A DNA stretch of 32,898 nucleotides. Origin: an uncultured Clostridia bacterium. GTDB taxonomy: Bacteria > Bacillota > Clostridia > Oscillospirales > Oscillospiraceae. The stretch lies in the NCBI GenBank assembly GCA_947365965.1, contig CANAZG010000025.1:1-32898 (forward strand), given 5' to 3'. How positions within the stretch are numbered: the stretch's first letter is position 1; each line of letters opens with the position of its first letter. A program made the translations under genes and the position numbers. Of this stretch, positions 1 through 7,714 are shown piece after piece. A model generated the notes under the pieces. It searched no databases. It was not told the DNA's origin and saw nothing but the letters and a program-made list of their open reading frames with translations.

Positions 1-997
1 GCTCGGTAGCGCCCTGGGCCAGGGACTGGGAGCTGTTGGACACCTGATCGGAGCCCGCAGACACCTGATCGGCGGACTGGCTGATGTTGGAGATGGTCTC
101 GCTCATGCGGAGCACAAACTGGTTGATGCTCTGCTGGATGGGGGCCAGATCTCCGGGGAAGTTGGCGGTCAGCTCCACATCAAAGTTGCCCTTGGCCATC
201 TGGCCGGTGGTGCCGGAGATGTCCTGAATGACGCTGTGGAGGACCTTCTGGCTGGTACGCAGGGCATCGCACATCTCGCCCAGCTCGTTCTTGCCCTCAA
301 AGCTTACAGGGATGTTCAGGCTGCCCTGACTGAAGCCCACCAGCGCGGCCCGGACCTGATTGCTGGGCTCCACGATGCTCCTGATGATCTGGAAGGCCAT
401 CATGAGCACAGCCACTGTGGCAAGCACCATCACCGCCACGATAACGAGGAGGCCGATGGTGGAATTGCGGTTCTGGGTCTTGATGATCTCCTCCTGGGCG
501 GCCTGGAGCTCCGTGGCCAGGGCGTCGCCGGCGGCGGCGGCGGCGGCCAGCTTGGGAGAGCAGGTGGTCACGATCATATCAGCGGCGCGCTGCTGGTCAG
601 TCCGCACCACCTCACCGATTTCCTTCGCGTCCACCTCCCACTCCTCTACTGTCCGGGTGAAATTCTCCAGCAGGGACTTATCGCTGAGGGGGTAGGTCTC
701 CCGCAGGTCCGCCAGACGGGAGGTGAGCTCGTCAATCTTGGTGTTGGTGGTGGTCAGGCTGCTGATGTCGCCGGAGAGCACCACATCCCGCAGATTGCGG
801 GCCGCAATGTTGTAGTCAATGCGGCAGTCGGAGACCATCTGGTTGGCCCCCATGTACTTGTCAATAATATCAGAGTAAGCGCTCTTTTGTACGTTCATCA
901 TAATCAGTGAGGCGATAATGATGACCGCAGAGATCAGGATTGTTGTGCCAAAGCCGATAATGAGACTTTTTCTGATAGATATGTTCTTGAAGTTCAT
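1..997 (-). CDS. Methyl-accepting chemotaxis protein, C-terminus cut by window edge
   Basis: Transmembrane chemoreceptor that senses ligands and controls a CheA kinase. About 332 residues are visible. A short cytoplasmic N-terminus is followed by a first membrane segment at about residues 12-34, a roughly 145-residue helical extracytoplasmic domain of four-helix-bundle type (containing an alanine run near residue 150), a second membrane segment at about 181-204, and a HAMP-like linker from about 205 to 260 (IIRSIVEPSNQVRAAL). The coiled coil then begins with the receptor-like repeats of QSADQVSAGSDQVSNSSQSL and runs off the window, so the CheA/CheW-contacting tip and methylation sites are not seen. 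The ATG at 997 is preceded by a strong AGGAGG ribosome binding site. A 190-base gap containing a hairpin separates it from the ABC ATPase upstream. The ligand cannot be predicted. Confidence 0.93.
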   Translation of the reverse strand, partial: MNFKNISIRKSLIIGFGTTILISAVIIIASLIMMNVQKSAYSDIIDKYMGANQMVSDCRIDYNIAARNLRDVVLSGDISSLTTTNTKIDELTSRLADLRETYPLSDKSLLENFTRTVEEWEVDAKEIGEVVRTDQQRAADMIVTTCSPKLAAAAAAGDALATELQAAQEEIIKTQNRNSTIGLLVIVAVMVLATVAVLMMAFQIIRSIVEPSNQVRAALVGFSQGSLNIPVSFEGKNELGEMCDALRTSQKVLHSVIQDISGTTGQMAKGNFDVELTANFPGDLAPIQQSINQFVLRMSETISNISQSADQVSAGSDQVSNSSQSLAQGATE

Positions 998-1089
998 AAT
1001 GTAGCTTTCCTCCTGTTTTTTTCCCGCCGCCAGTCCTCCTTGGCCGCGGATGGTCTGCTCTTCATTTCCTTATATGATCGCATCTGCCG

Positions 1090-1130
1090 CGCCTGCGGCC
1101 CGCAGCTGCGGGCGCCGGCAGGCGTTTTTT
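1090..1130 (+). repeat. GC-rich inverted repeat followed by T6 in the 998-1187 gap
   Basis: Outer arms CGCCTGC (1090-1096) and GCAGGCG (1118-1124) enclose an inner palindrome GCCCGCAGCTGCGGGC (1098-1113). Six T residues follow on the plus strand (1125-1130). Read on the plus strand this resembles an intrinsic terminator, but both flanking genes are on the minus strand, where an A-run precedes the hairpin and no T-run follows it. It may be a structured leader of the receptor gene or a block to antisense transcription. Apart from this hairpin and the receptor's ribosome binding site, I see nothing in the gap. Confidence 0.5.
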
Positions 1131-1187
1131 CATGTCAGGCTTCCACCCTCCCTTATCATCTGTGAATATCTGGGCAGCCGGGCGGCG

Positions 1188-1892
1188 TCAGACGATGTCG
1201 CCATACTTTCCATTCTTCACGTCGCCCACCACCCTGCCATCCACCAGGGTGATGACACGGCGGCGCATGATATTCACATATTGGCTGGCGTGGGTGGCCA
1301 TGACGATGGTGGTGCCCCGGGTGTTCAGCTCGTTGAGCAGGTGCATGAGATCCCAGATGTTGTCATCATCCAGGTTGGCCGTCAGCTCATCCAGCAGGAG
1401 CAGGGGCGGGCTGTTAATCAGGGCCCGGGCCAGCTCCACCCGCCGGCACTCGCCGATGGACAGCTCCGCCGGGTAGTAGGTCTCCACCCCCGGCAGCCCC
1501 ACGATGCCCAGCACCTTCTTCACCGCCTGCCGGCTTTTCACCCTGCGCCGCACCCCGCCTGCGTTGGCCGCCAGCAGCAGGTTGTCGCCAATGGTGCGCT
1601 TGCGGATGAGCTGGCACTGCTGGTTGACAATTCCGAAGGAGCGGGAGGCTCTGGTCCGCCAGGGACCGATGAGCCGGGCAACATTCACATCGTTGAGATA
1701 GACCACGCCCTCATCCGGGCTGATCTGCGAACCGATGAGCTGTATGAGGGTGCTCTTGCCGGCGCCGCTGCTGCCGATGAGGAAGACGAACTCCCCCTGA
1801 GTGATGGTAAGGTTCACCTCGCGCACAGCGTACATGGTGCGCTTGTCCTCGGTATATTGCTTTGACACATTTTCCAGACGAATTTCCGCCAT
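1188..1892 (-). CDS. FtsE-like ABC transporter ATP-binding protein, no permease visible
   Basis: Cytoplasmic ABC ATPase of 234 residues, a usual length for the FtsE/LolD/MacB-type branch. Walker A is GSSGAGKST (residues 40-48), the Q-loop region is around 90-92 (NQQ), the signature is LSIGE (144-148, instead of the common LSGGE), Walker B is LLLLDE (164-169), the D-loop ANLDD follows, and the H-loop histidine is in ATHAS (199-203). The catalytic glutamate is present. The chosen ATG at 1892 has GAGAGGAGCC upstream. The frame stays open to 2015, but that extension runs through RNA hairpins and has no ribosome binding site. It follows the FliT-like gene after a 129-base structured gap and precedes the chemoreceptor. 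No FtsX-like or other membrane partner is nearby, so substrate and role are unknown. Confidence 0.85.
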   Translation of the reverse strand: MAEIRLENVSKQYTEDKRTMYAVREVNLTITQGEFVFLIGSSGAGKSTLIQLIGSQISPDEGVVYLNDVNVARLIGPWRTRASRSFGIVNQQCQLIRKRTIGDNLLLAANAGGVRRRVKSRQAVKKVLGIVGLPGVETYYPAELSIGECRRVELARALINSPPLLLLDELTANLDDDNIWDLMHLLNELNTRGTTIVMATHASQYVNIMRRRVITLVDGRVVGDVKNGKYGDIV

Positions 1893-1947
1893 GCTGCTGT
1901 GGCTCCTCTCGACCTCCCATTGCAGGAAATCGTGATAACTGGATCGC

Positions 1948-1963
1948 GTCCGGTGGTCCGGAC
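1948..1963 (-). repeat. Small inverted repeat in the leader of the ABC ATPase gene
   Basis: Six-base arms GTCCGG (1948-1953) and CCGGAC (1958-1963) with a four-base loop. It lies just downstream, in transcript order, of the much stronger 1976-2017 stem-loop, so the ABC ATPase transcript would carry two consecutive hairpins before its ribosome binding site. Confidence 0.5.
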
Positions 1964-1975
1964 TACGTCTCGCAA

Positions 1976-2017
1976 CCATGCCTGTCCCGCCGGCTAATGC
2001 CGGCGGAACAGACATGG
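1976..2017 (-). promoter_or_regulatory. Strong 19-bp RNA stem-loop between the FliT-like gene and the ABC ATPase gene
   Basis: Arms at 1976-1994 and 1999-2017 flank a four-base loop (1995-1998). In the minus-strand transcript all 19 positions pair, 17 as Watson-Crick and two as G-U wobbles. In the opposite transcript those two positions would be C-A mismatches, so the structure suits the coding-direction RNA. It begins five bases after the FliT-like stop codon. No T-run follows, so it is not a typical intrinsic terminator. A role in mRNA processing, 3'-end protection or partial attenuation before the ABC gene is inferred. Confidence 0.7.
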
Positions 2018-2021
2018 CTGA

Positions 2022-2414
2022 CTATTTCTTCTTATAAAAGGAGTTCTCCCCTGCCATTCGCAGGCTGACCCTGCGGTCCAGCTCCACCACCCGCTCCAGC
2101 AGGCGGCGGGTTCTGCCCGCCTGCTCCAGGAAGGTCCGCTCCTCGCTGCTGTGGGCCTCGGCTCCCTTCCGCAGGGCCGCCGCCCGGTCCTGATCCTCCT
2201 GGGCCAGCGCCTGAAGACGGGCCTGACAGGCCTGATCGATCTCCCCCAGATGGAGGATGGGGTCCTGGCGCATGGCCAGGATCATGCGGGCGGACACCTG
2301 ATCGCTGCGCTCCAGACTCTCCGCCAGCTGCTGGGTCAGATCCAGCACCTCACCCAGGTAGTTGTACTTCTTTCTCTCCAGAACGGTCAGGTCCATCCAC
2401 TCGCTGCCGGTCAT
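2022..2414 (-). CDS. FliT-like small helical flagellar protein
   Basis: A 130-residue, soluble, highly charged and helical protein with no membrane segment, ending in a lysine cluster. Its ATG overlaps the fliS stop codon (ATGA), so it is translationally coupled to fliS, the position where FliT or FliT-like chaperones are found in many flagellated bacteria. FliT-type proteins bind FliD and keep it export-competent. The sequence shows heptad-like helices (LGEVLDLTQQLAESLERSD near residues 20-38, and RTRRLLERVVELDRRVSLRM near the C-terminus) but no decisive motif, so the call rests on size, helicity and position. An in-frame extension to 2639 would overlap fliS and looks like out-of-frame translation of it. 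Confidence 0.6.
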   Translation of the reverse strand: MTGSEWMDLTVLERKKYNYLGEVLDLTQQLAESLERSDQVSARMILAMRQDPILHLGEIDQACQARLQALAQEDQDRAAALRKGAEAHSSEERTFLEQAGRTRRLLERVVELDRRVSLRMAGENSFYKKK

Positions 2415-2803
2415 ACCAGACCACGCTTCCCCTGGCTGCCTGCGTCCTTCTCCGCAGTGTGGAAAGCGTCCCGCAGGTCCGCCAGCATCGGCCGCAGACT
2501 CTCCAGCTCCTTCTTGTTCCGGCCGATCTTGATCCGGCCCAGCTGGTAGGTGAAATACTCGTACAGCCGGCTCAGCTCGCCGCTGATGGGGTATTTGTGA
2601 TCCAGCGTCTCGTCCAAATAGGTGACGATGTCCATGCATCGGTCCACAGCCAGCTCAAAGTTGGGGAAGTCCCCCTTGTCCAGCAAGATGGAGGCCATTG
2701 TGGCCCGCTTGACCAGCTCGTCGTACAGCAGCAGCAGCAGCTCTCCCTGGGTCATGGAATTGACCGATTGCTGCTTGTACTGCTGGTAGCCTCTCCTATC
2801 CAT
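2411..2803 (-). CDS. fliS: FliS, flagellin export chaperone
   Basis: Cytoplasmic chaperone that binds the C-terminal part of flagellin, preventing premature polymerisation and delivering it to the export gate. The 130-residue length is normal. Family features are the N-terminal YQQYKQQSVNSMTQGELLLL (residues 6-25) and the helical-bundle segments LLYDELVKRATMAS and LYEYFTYQLGRIKIGRNK. It lies 31 bases downstream of fliD and overlaps the FliT-like gene by four bases, forming a filament-cap and chaperone cluster. It would be transcribed with fliD from the sigma-28-type promoter at about 5700. Flagellin itself is not in this window. Confidence 0.95.
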   Translation of the reverse strand: MDRRGYQQYKQQSVNSMTQGELLLLLYDELVKRATMASILLDKGDFPNFELAVDRCMDIVTYLDETLDHKYPISGELSRLYEYFTYQLGRIKIGRNKKELESLRPMLADLRDAFHTAEKDAGSQGKRGLV

Positions 2804-2834
2804 ATGGGATACCGTTCCTTTCTATTCCTGGGGA

Positions 2835-5603
2835 TCAGCCGCCGCCCATGAGTCCGGCCAGCGTGGAGCTCTGGGAGTTCATCTGATTGATGAGGACCTC
2901 CAGCTTGCTGAACATGCTGGTATAGCGGTCCACCTGGCTCTCCAGCTTATCCTGCCACCGCTCCATCTCGTTGGAGATGCTGTCAATCTGCTTCTGCCAC
3001 TCGTTGTTCATGAGGGACAGTGAGTTGAGGGGCGTGCCCGCCTGCTGAACCAGGATGCCCTTGGTAGCGCCGGTGAGGCCGGCGTAGCGGTCCAGCTGGG
3101 TCTTCATGCCCTGCATGAGCCCGTCGGTGGCGGCGCCGCTGTCCTTGCTCTTGGTGAAGAGATCCGCCACCGCGTCGGGATCGTTATCCAGGGCCTCCCG
3201 CAGCTTGTTTTCATTCAGCGTCAGGGTAGTTGCACCGGTGGTGCTGTCAAAGCCCACGGAGATACCCATCTTGGTGAGCATAGCGCCGTCCTCGCCGCCT
3301 ACGTTGAACACGTCGCGCATCCGCTCATAGAGGTTGGAGAGATTCCTGTCTCCGAAGAGCAGCCCCTGCTTGGCCTTGTCCTCATAGGCCTTGATGGCGC
3401 TCTCGCTCATGGAGGCCCGCTCCTCGTCGGTGAGGGGCTCATAGGACTTGAAGGAGCCGCCGGAGCTCTGGGCGGGGAGGGTGGCGTACTGGGTGCGGAT
3501 CTCCGCCATCATCTCGTTGTAGTCGTCCACCATGGAGCGGACGGCGTCCACGATCTTGTCGGAGTCGGTGGAGCGCTCAAAGCTGACGCCCACGCCGTCG
3601 TCCTCGAACTCCTTCTTGAAGTTGATGGTCATGCCGTCAATGTCCACGTCGTTGGTGGAACGGGTCATGTCCATGGTGGTGCCGTTGATGGTGATGGAGA
3701 ACTTGGCGTCCTGGCCGGGGGTGTAGTCGGCATCGGGCTTATACTTCGTATTGAACTCAAGTTCACTCTCTTGTCCAAACCACTCGGCCGTCATCTTCAT
3801 GTCAACCTTTTTGCCGTTCTTGTCGGTTACCTCTAACTGGCCACTGTATTTATTATAGGAAGCCGTCAGGCCGTGATTCTTTATTGTGGCATTCAGCGAG
3901 GCGGCGACGTCCTCCATCGAGTCGTCCCGATTGACATGGGTACTCAACTCGAATCCTTCGCCCTCAAAGGAGAACGTAACCTTGCCATCCACAGGGAGGC
4001 CATAGGCTTCGCCAAAGGAGACCTGGCTCTCCTCCGGGAGCTTGGTGGAGCCGAAAATCTCCTCCGCCAGGCCGCCGTCAATATTGATTTCGGCCTGGGA
4101 GCCGGTCTCCTTGGAGGTGAACACGAACTCGCGGGCGGTCTTGGAGTAGCTGACCTTCACGCCGGCCTCGCTGTTGGCGTTGATGTCGCTCATAATGTCG
4201 GACAGCCTGGTGTCCTTGGTGTAGCTGCCGATCTTCACGCCGTTGAGGAAGAAGTCCTCCGGCTTGTTTACCGTATTGCCATCCTTGTCCTTCATGGTCT
4301 CCCACTCGCGATCGGGCAGCAGATCACCCAGGGTTTTGCTGGTGTTGAGGTAGTTGGTGGCCACGGTGCCGATGCCCAGCTTCTCGCCCCCGTCGGAGTT
4401 GATGACCAGATTGGAGTTCTTCGGCGCGTTGAACTTCAGCTGGAGCTCCATGCTGTCCGGCTTCGCATCATCGGCGGCCAGATTCTCCACGCTCACCTTG
4501 CCGCCGAAAGCCTTTTTCAGGGAGGCGTTGAGGGTGTCGGTGTAGTTCTTGGCGTTGAAATCAACCTCAATATCCTTCCCCGACTCGTCGGTTCCGGTCT
4601 TGATCTTAAAGGTGCCGTCGTCCTTCTTGATGATCTCCGGCAGCTTAATGCTCTTAGACGAGCCGTCCAGGCTGATGTTCATGGACTTGCCGGAGAGGTA
4701 CTCGGCGGTACTCATGGTCTTGGTCAGGTTGGTGCTGCCGAAGATGGTGAAGGAGTCGACCTGATTCTCCTTGGGATCCTTCAGCTCACCCAGTCCGAAG
4801 GTGCTCTTGATGGAGTCGCTGGCGGAGGAGATATACACGCTGTTGCCGGCGTTCCGCTTATCCTCAAAGGAGATCGTGCCGGCGCCGTTGGGGTTGGTGG
4901 CCACCTTGACGGAGATGCACTCCGCCGCGGAGACCGTCTCGCCGTTGGACAGGGTGATCTTCTGGTCCGCCAGCTTCTTGTTAATCATCTCCGCCAGAGC
5001 CACGGCCTTGTTGGGGCTGTCGTCGGTGGTCTGAACAAGGTCCGTGGCCTCGTTGAAGGAGATGCTCACGTCCTTGCCGCCGTAGGTCAGGCTCAGGGTG
5101 CCCGAGAAGGTGCTCAGGGTCACATCGCCCTTCAGGTCGACGGCGTCGCTGGCCTCAATGGAGAAGTCGTCCCCCTTGCCGGCCAGATTGCTGGTGGTGA
5201 CATAGCGGGCGGCGCTGGCCAGCTGGGAGACGCTGTTGAGGCGCACGTCGCTGTCCGTCCTGCCGCTGGCGGTGACAAACTCCGCGTTCTTACCCCCCGT
5301 GGCCTTCACCTTGATGGCGTTGTTGAAGAAGGAGCTGGACATCAGGTTGGTGCTGGACGTATAGGAGGTGTACTTGTTGGAGAAGGCCGTCATCTTGTTG
5401 ATGATGCTGCGATAGGCGTCCTGTTTCCATCCGATCTTGGTGGATTTGTTGCTCAGGTTCTGGAGCTTGGTCTGATAGCTCTGGACCAGGCTTTCGATCA
5501 TGCCTTCGGTATCCATACCGCTGGCAAGACCGCTGATAATGTTCGCGCTGTTATATAAGCTGCTGGTATAGCTGCTCCCGCCGGCTCTGTTGACGGATGC
5601 CAT
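2835..5603 (-). CDS. fliD: FliD, flagellar filament cap (hook-associated protein 2), unusually long
   Basis: Exported protein forming the cap at the filament tip that folds incoming flagellin. The N-terminal FliD domain is clear (ISGLASGMDTEGMIESLVQS at about residues 23-42), and the C-terminal coiled coil ends in SMFSKLEVLINQMNSQSSTL before a short glycine tail. At 922 residues it is much longer than the roughly 450-700 usual for the family; the excess lies in the central, surface-exposed part. Part of that centre (about 3740-3990) has visibly lower GC than its surroundings. The ATG at 5603 was chosen because AAAGGAGAGA precedes it; the open frame to 5696 runs through the 5' leader. fliS follows after 31 bases. 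Confidence 0.96.
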   Translation of the reverse strand: MASVNRAGGSSYTSSLYNSANIISGLASGMDTEGMIESLVQSYQTKLQNLSNKSTKIGWKQDAYRSIINKMTAFSNKYTSYTSSTNLMSSSFFNNAIKVKATGGKNAEFVTASGRTDSDVRLNSVSQLASAARYVTTSNLAGKGDDFSIEASDAVDLKGDVTLSTFSGTLSLTYGGKDVSISFNEATDLVQTTDDSPNKAVALAEMINKKLADQKITLSNGETVSAAECISVKVATNPNGAGTISFEDKRNAGNSVYISSASDSIKSTFGLGELKDPKENQVDSFTIFGSTNLTKTMSTAEYLSGKSMNISLDGSSKSIKLPEIIKKDDGTFKIKTGTDESGKDIEVDFNAKNYTDTLNASLKKAFGGKVSVENLAADDAKPDSMELQLKFNAPKNSNLVINSDGGEKLGIGTVATNYLNTSKTLGDLLPDREWETMKDKDGNTVNKPEDFFLNGVKIGSYTKDTRLSDIMSDINANSEAGVKVSYSKTAREFVFTSKETGSQAEINIDGGLAEEIFGSTKLPEESQVSFGEAYGLPVDGKVTFSFEGEGFELSTHVNRDDSMEDVAASLNATIKNHGLTASYNKYSGQLEVTDKNGKKVDMKMTAEWFGQESELEFNTKYKPDADYTPGQDAKFSITINGTTMDMTRSTNDVDIDGMTINFKKEFEDDGVGVSFERSTDSDKIVDAVRSMVDDYNEMMAEIRTQYATLPAQSSGGSFKSYEPLTDEERASMSESAIKAYEDKAKQGLLFGDRNLSNLYERMRDVFNVGGEDGAMLTKMGISVGFDSTTGATTLTLNENKLREALDNDPDAVADLFTKSKDSGAATDGLMQGMKTQLDRYAGLTGATKGILVQQAGTPLNSLSLMNNEWQKQIDSISNEMERWQDKLESQVDRYTSMFSKLEVLINQMNSQSSTLAGLMGGG

Positions 5604-5639
5604 AACGATCTCTCCTTTACTCGTGGTTTTTTTGTCAAT

Positions 5640-5667
5640 CTTTTTTTCAAATTTCTCAGAAAAAAAG
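5640..5667 (-). repeat. A/T-rich inverted repeat in the fliD leader
   Basis: Nine-base arms CTTTTTTTC (5640-5648) and GAAAAAAAG (5659-5667) with a ten-base loop, downstream of the predicted fliD transcription start and upstream of its ribosome binding site. It is a weak stem and could be chance in this A/T-rich stretch. Confidence 0.35.
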
Positions 5668-5686
5668 AAAATCCCTCTGTACTTTT

Positions 5687-5713
5687 TTATCGTCACATAG
5701 TATAGTAAAGTTA
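5687..5713 (-). promoter_or_regulatory. Sigma-28 (FliA/SigD)-type promoter for fliD-fliS-fliT-like
   Basis: On the minus strand the sequence reads TAAC, 15 bases, then GACGATAA. The flagellar sigma consensus is TAAA, about 15 bases, GCCGATAA, so three of four -35 and seven of eight -10 positions match at the right spacing. The start of transcription would fall near 5680, giving a leader of roughly 75 bases before the fliD ATG at 5603. Late filament genes are the usual sigma-28 targets, and a sigma-28 factor is encoded at 12705-13523. The 5604-5752 gap also holds the ribosome binding site of the divergent ParA gene; I see no convincing plus-strand promoter. Confidence 0.7.
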
Positions 5714-5752
5714 AGAGTTGCAGAAAAGATTTTACATGACGGAGGGGATATT

Positions 5753-6526
5753 TTGTCTGCTGTTATTGCGATCACCAATCAGAAGGGCGGCGTCGGCAAG
5801 ACCACCACCGCCTGCGCCCTGCTGGCCGGGCTGCACCAGATGGGACGCCGCGTGCTGGGCGTGGATCTGGACCCCCAGGGGAGCCTGGGCTTCTGCCTGG
5901 GATTGGATATTGACAATTGCGCCACCATCTACGACGTGATGAAGGGATCCCGCCCGGTGCGGGAGGTCATCGTCCCGTCCAGCTGCGGCGATATTCTGCC
6001 ATCCAACATCCTTTTGTCCGCGGCGGAGCTGGAGTTCAACCGGCCGGGCCGGGAGTTCCTGCTGAAAAACGCTCTCAACGAGCTCCAGGACGACTATGAC
6101 TTCATCATTGTGGACACCCCGCCGGCCCTGAACGTGCTGACGGTAAACGCCTACGTGATGGCTGACGGGCTGGTCATCCCCATGGCCCCGGAGATCCTCA
6201 GCCTCCTGGGCGTGGCCCAGATCCGGGAGACCATCGACACCGTCCGCCGCTGCTACAACTCCCGTCTGAAGGTCCTGGGCATTCTGCTCAACAAGTATAA
6301 TCAGCGCTTCACGCTCAACCGTGAGGTGCTGGAGATGGCCGGGCAGATCGCCGATCAGCTGGACACCAAGGTCTTTGAGGCCAAGATCCGCACCAGTGTT
6401 TCCGTGGCCGAGGCCCCCGCCCACGGGGAGAGCGTGCTCAGCTACGCCCCCTCCTCCAAGCCGGCGGAGGACTTCCGCGCCCTCATTGACGAGATCATCC
6501 CGGGCGGTGGACTTGCCGTCCAGTAA
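5753..6526 (+). CDS. ParA/Soj-type P-loop ATPase
   Basis: Deviant Walker-A ATPase of 257 residues that should dimerise with ATP and move or position a cargo. It carries Walker A KGGVGKTTT (residues 11-19, with the signature lysine), Walker A' DLDPQG (38-43) and Walker B FIIVDTPP (117-124), plus a Soj-like C-terminal stretch TSVSVAEAPAHGESV (214-228). The DLDPQG motif and lack of an N-terminal extension fit ParA/Soj rather than FlhG/MinD. The start is TTG at 5753 behind GGAGGGG; no in-frame ATG fits. Unlike nearly all neighbours it is on the plus strand, divergent from fliD, with the ComFB-like gene 21 bases downstream, so the two are probably one operon. There is no ParB or parS-like context. 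A role in placing flagella or chemoreceptor arrays is inference. Confidence 0.92.
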   Translation: MSAVIAITNQKGGVGKTTTACALLAGLHQMGRRVLGVDLDPQGSLGFCLGLDIDNCATIYDVMKGSRPVREVIVPSSCGDILPSNILLSAAELEFNRPGREFLLKNALNELQDDYDFIIVDTPPALNVLTVNAYVMADGLVIPMAPEILSLLGVAQIRETIDTVRRCYNSRLKVLGILLNKYNQRFTLNREVLEMAGQIADQLDTKVFEAKIRTSVSVAEAPAHGESVLSYAPSSKPAEDFRALIDEIIPGGGLAVQ

Positions 6527-7582
<1,056 letters not shown>

Positions 7583-7625
7583 TCGCTGATGGGTGGCTTT
7601 GGGGGAAAGACTGTTTTTAGTAATC

Positions 7626-7654
7626 ATTCTTTTTCTTAAAAGAAAAAGAATTTT
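7626..7654 (+). terminator. A/T-rich palindrome after the ComFB-like gene
   Basis: Twelve-base arms ATTCTTTTTCTT (7626-7637) and AAGAAAAAGAAT (7640-7651), followed by TTT. It lies 44 bases after the stop codon and could be a weak first terminator ahead of the stronger one at 7672-7714. Being A/T-rich with a two-base loop, it is less convincing. The rest of the 7583-7713 gap holds only these two structures. Confidence 0.4.
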
Positions 7655-7664
7655 ATATGCTGTC

Positions 7665-7714
7665 AAAAAAGACCGGATCAACCGCTCCTCTGCGGCTGAT
7701 CCGGTTTCCTTTTT
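7665..7714. terminator. Bidirectional intrinsic terminator between convergent genes
   Basis: The stem pairs ACCGGATCA (7672-7680) with TGATCCGGT (7697-7705) and continues inward as CCGC/GCGG around a six-base loop. On the plus strand it is followed by TTCCTTTTT; on the minus strand by six T residues (complement of 7665-7670). It can therefore end the ParA-ComFB unit from the left and the large flagellar/chemotaxis operon from the right. Confidence 0.9.

Noticed and set aside
953..960. GCCGATAA on the plus strand, a perfect sigma-28 -10 element
   Set aside because: It is inside the chemoreceptor coding region, on the wrong strand, and no TAAA-like -35 element lies at the required distance.
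1090..1130. Hairpin with T6 considered as terminator of the ABC ATPase gene
   Set aside because: The T-run follows the hairpin only on the plus strand, opposite to transcription of the flanking genes.
1893..2015. N-terminal extension of the ABC ATPase to an ATG at 2015
   Set aside because: The ATG lies inside the 19-bp hairpin, has no ribosome binding site, and adds sequence unlike the family; the ATG at 1892 has a good site and a standard N-terminus.
5604..5696. N-terminal extension of FliD to 5696
   Set aside because: The added residues are lysine/phenylalanine-rich translation of an A/T-rich leader that lies just inside the predicted promoter; the ATG at 5603 has a good ribosome binding site.
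5753..6526. Assignment of the ParA-like gene as FlhG
   Set aside because: It has the ParA/Soj DLDPQG motif, lacks the FlhG N-terminal activator segment, and has no flhF neighbour.
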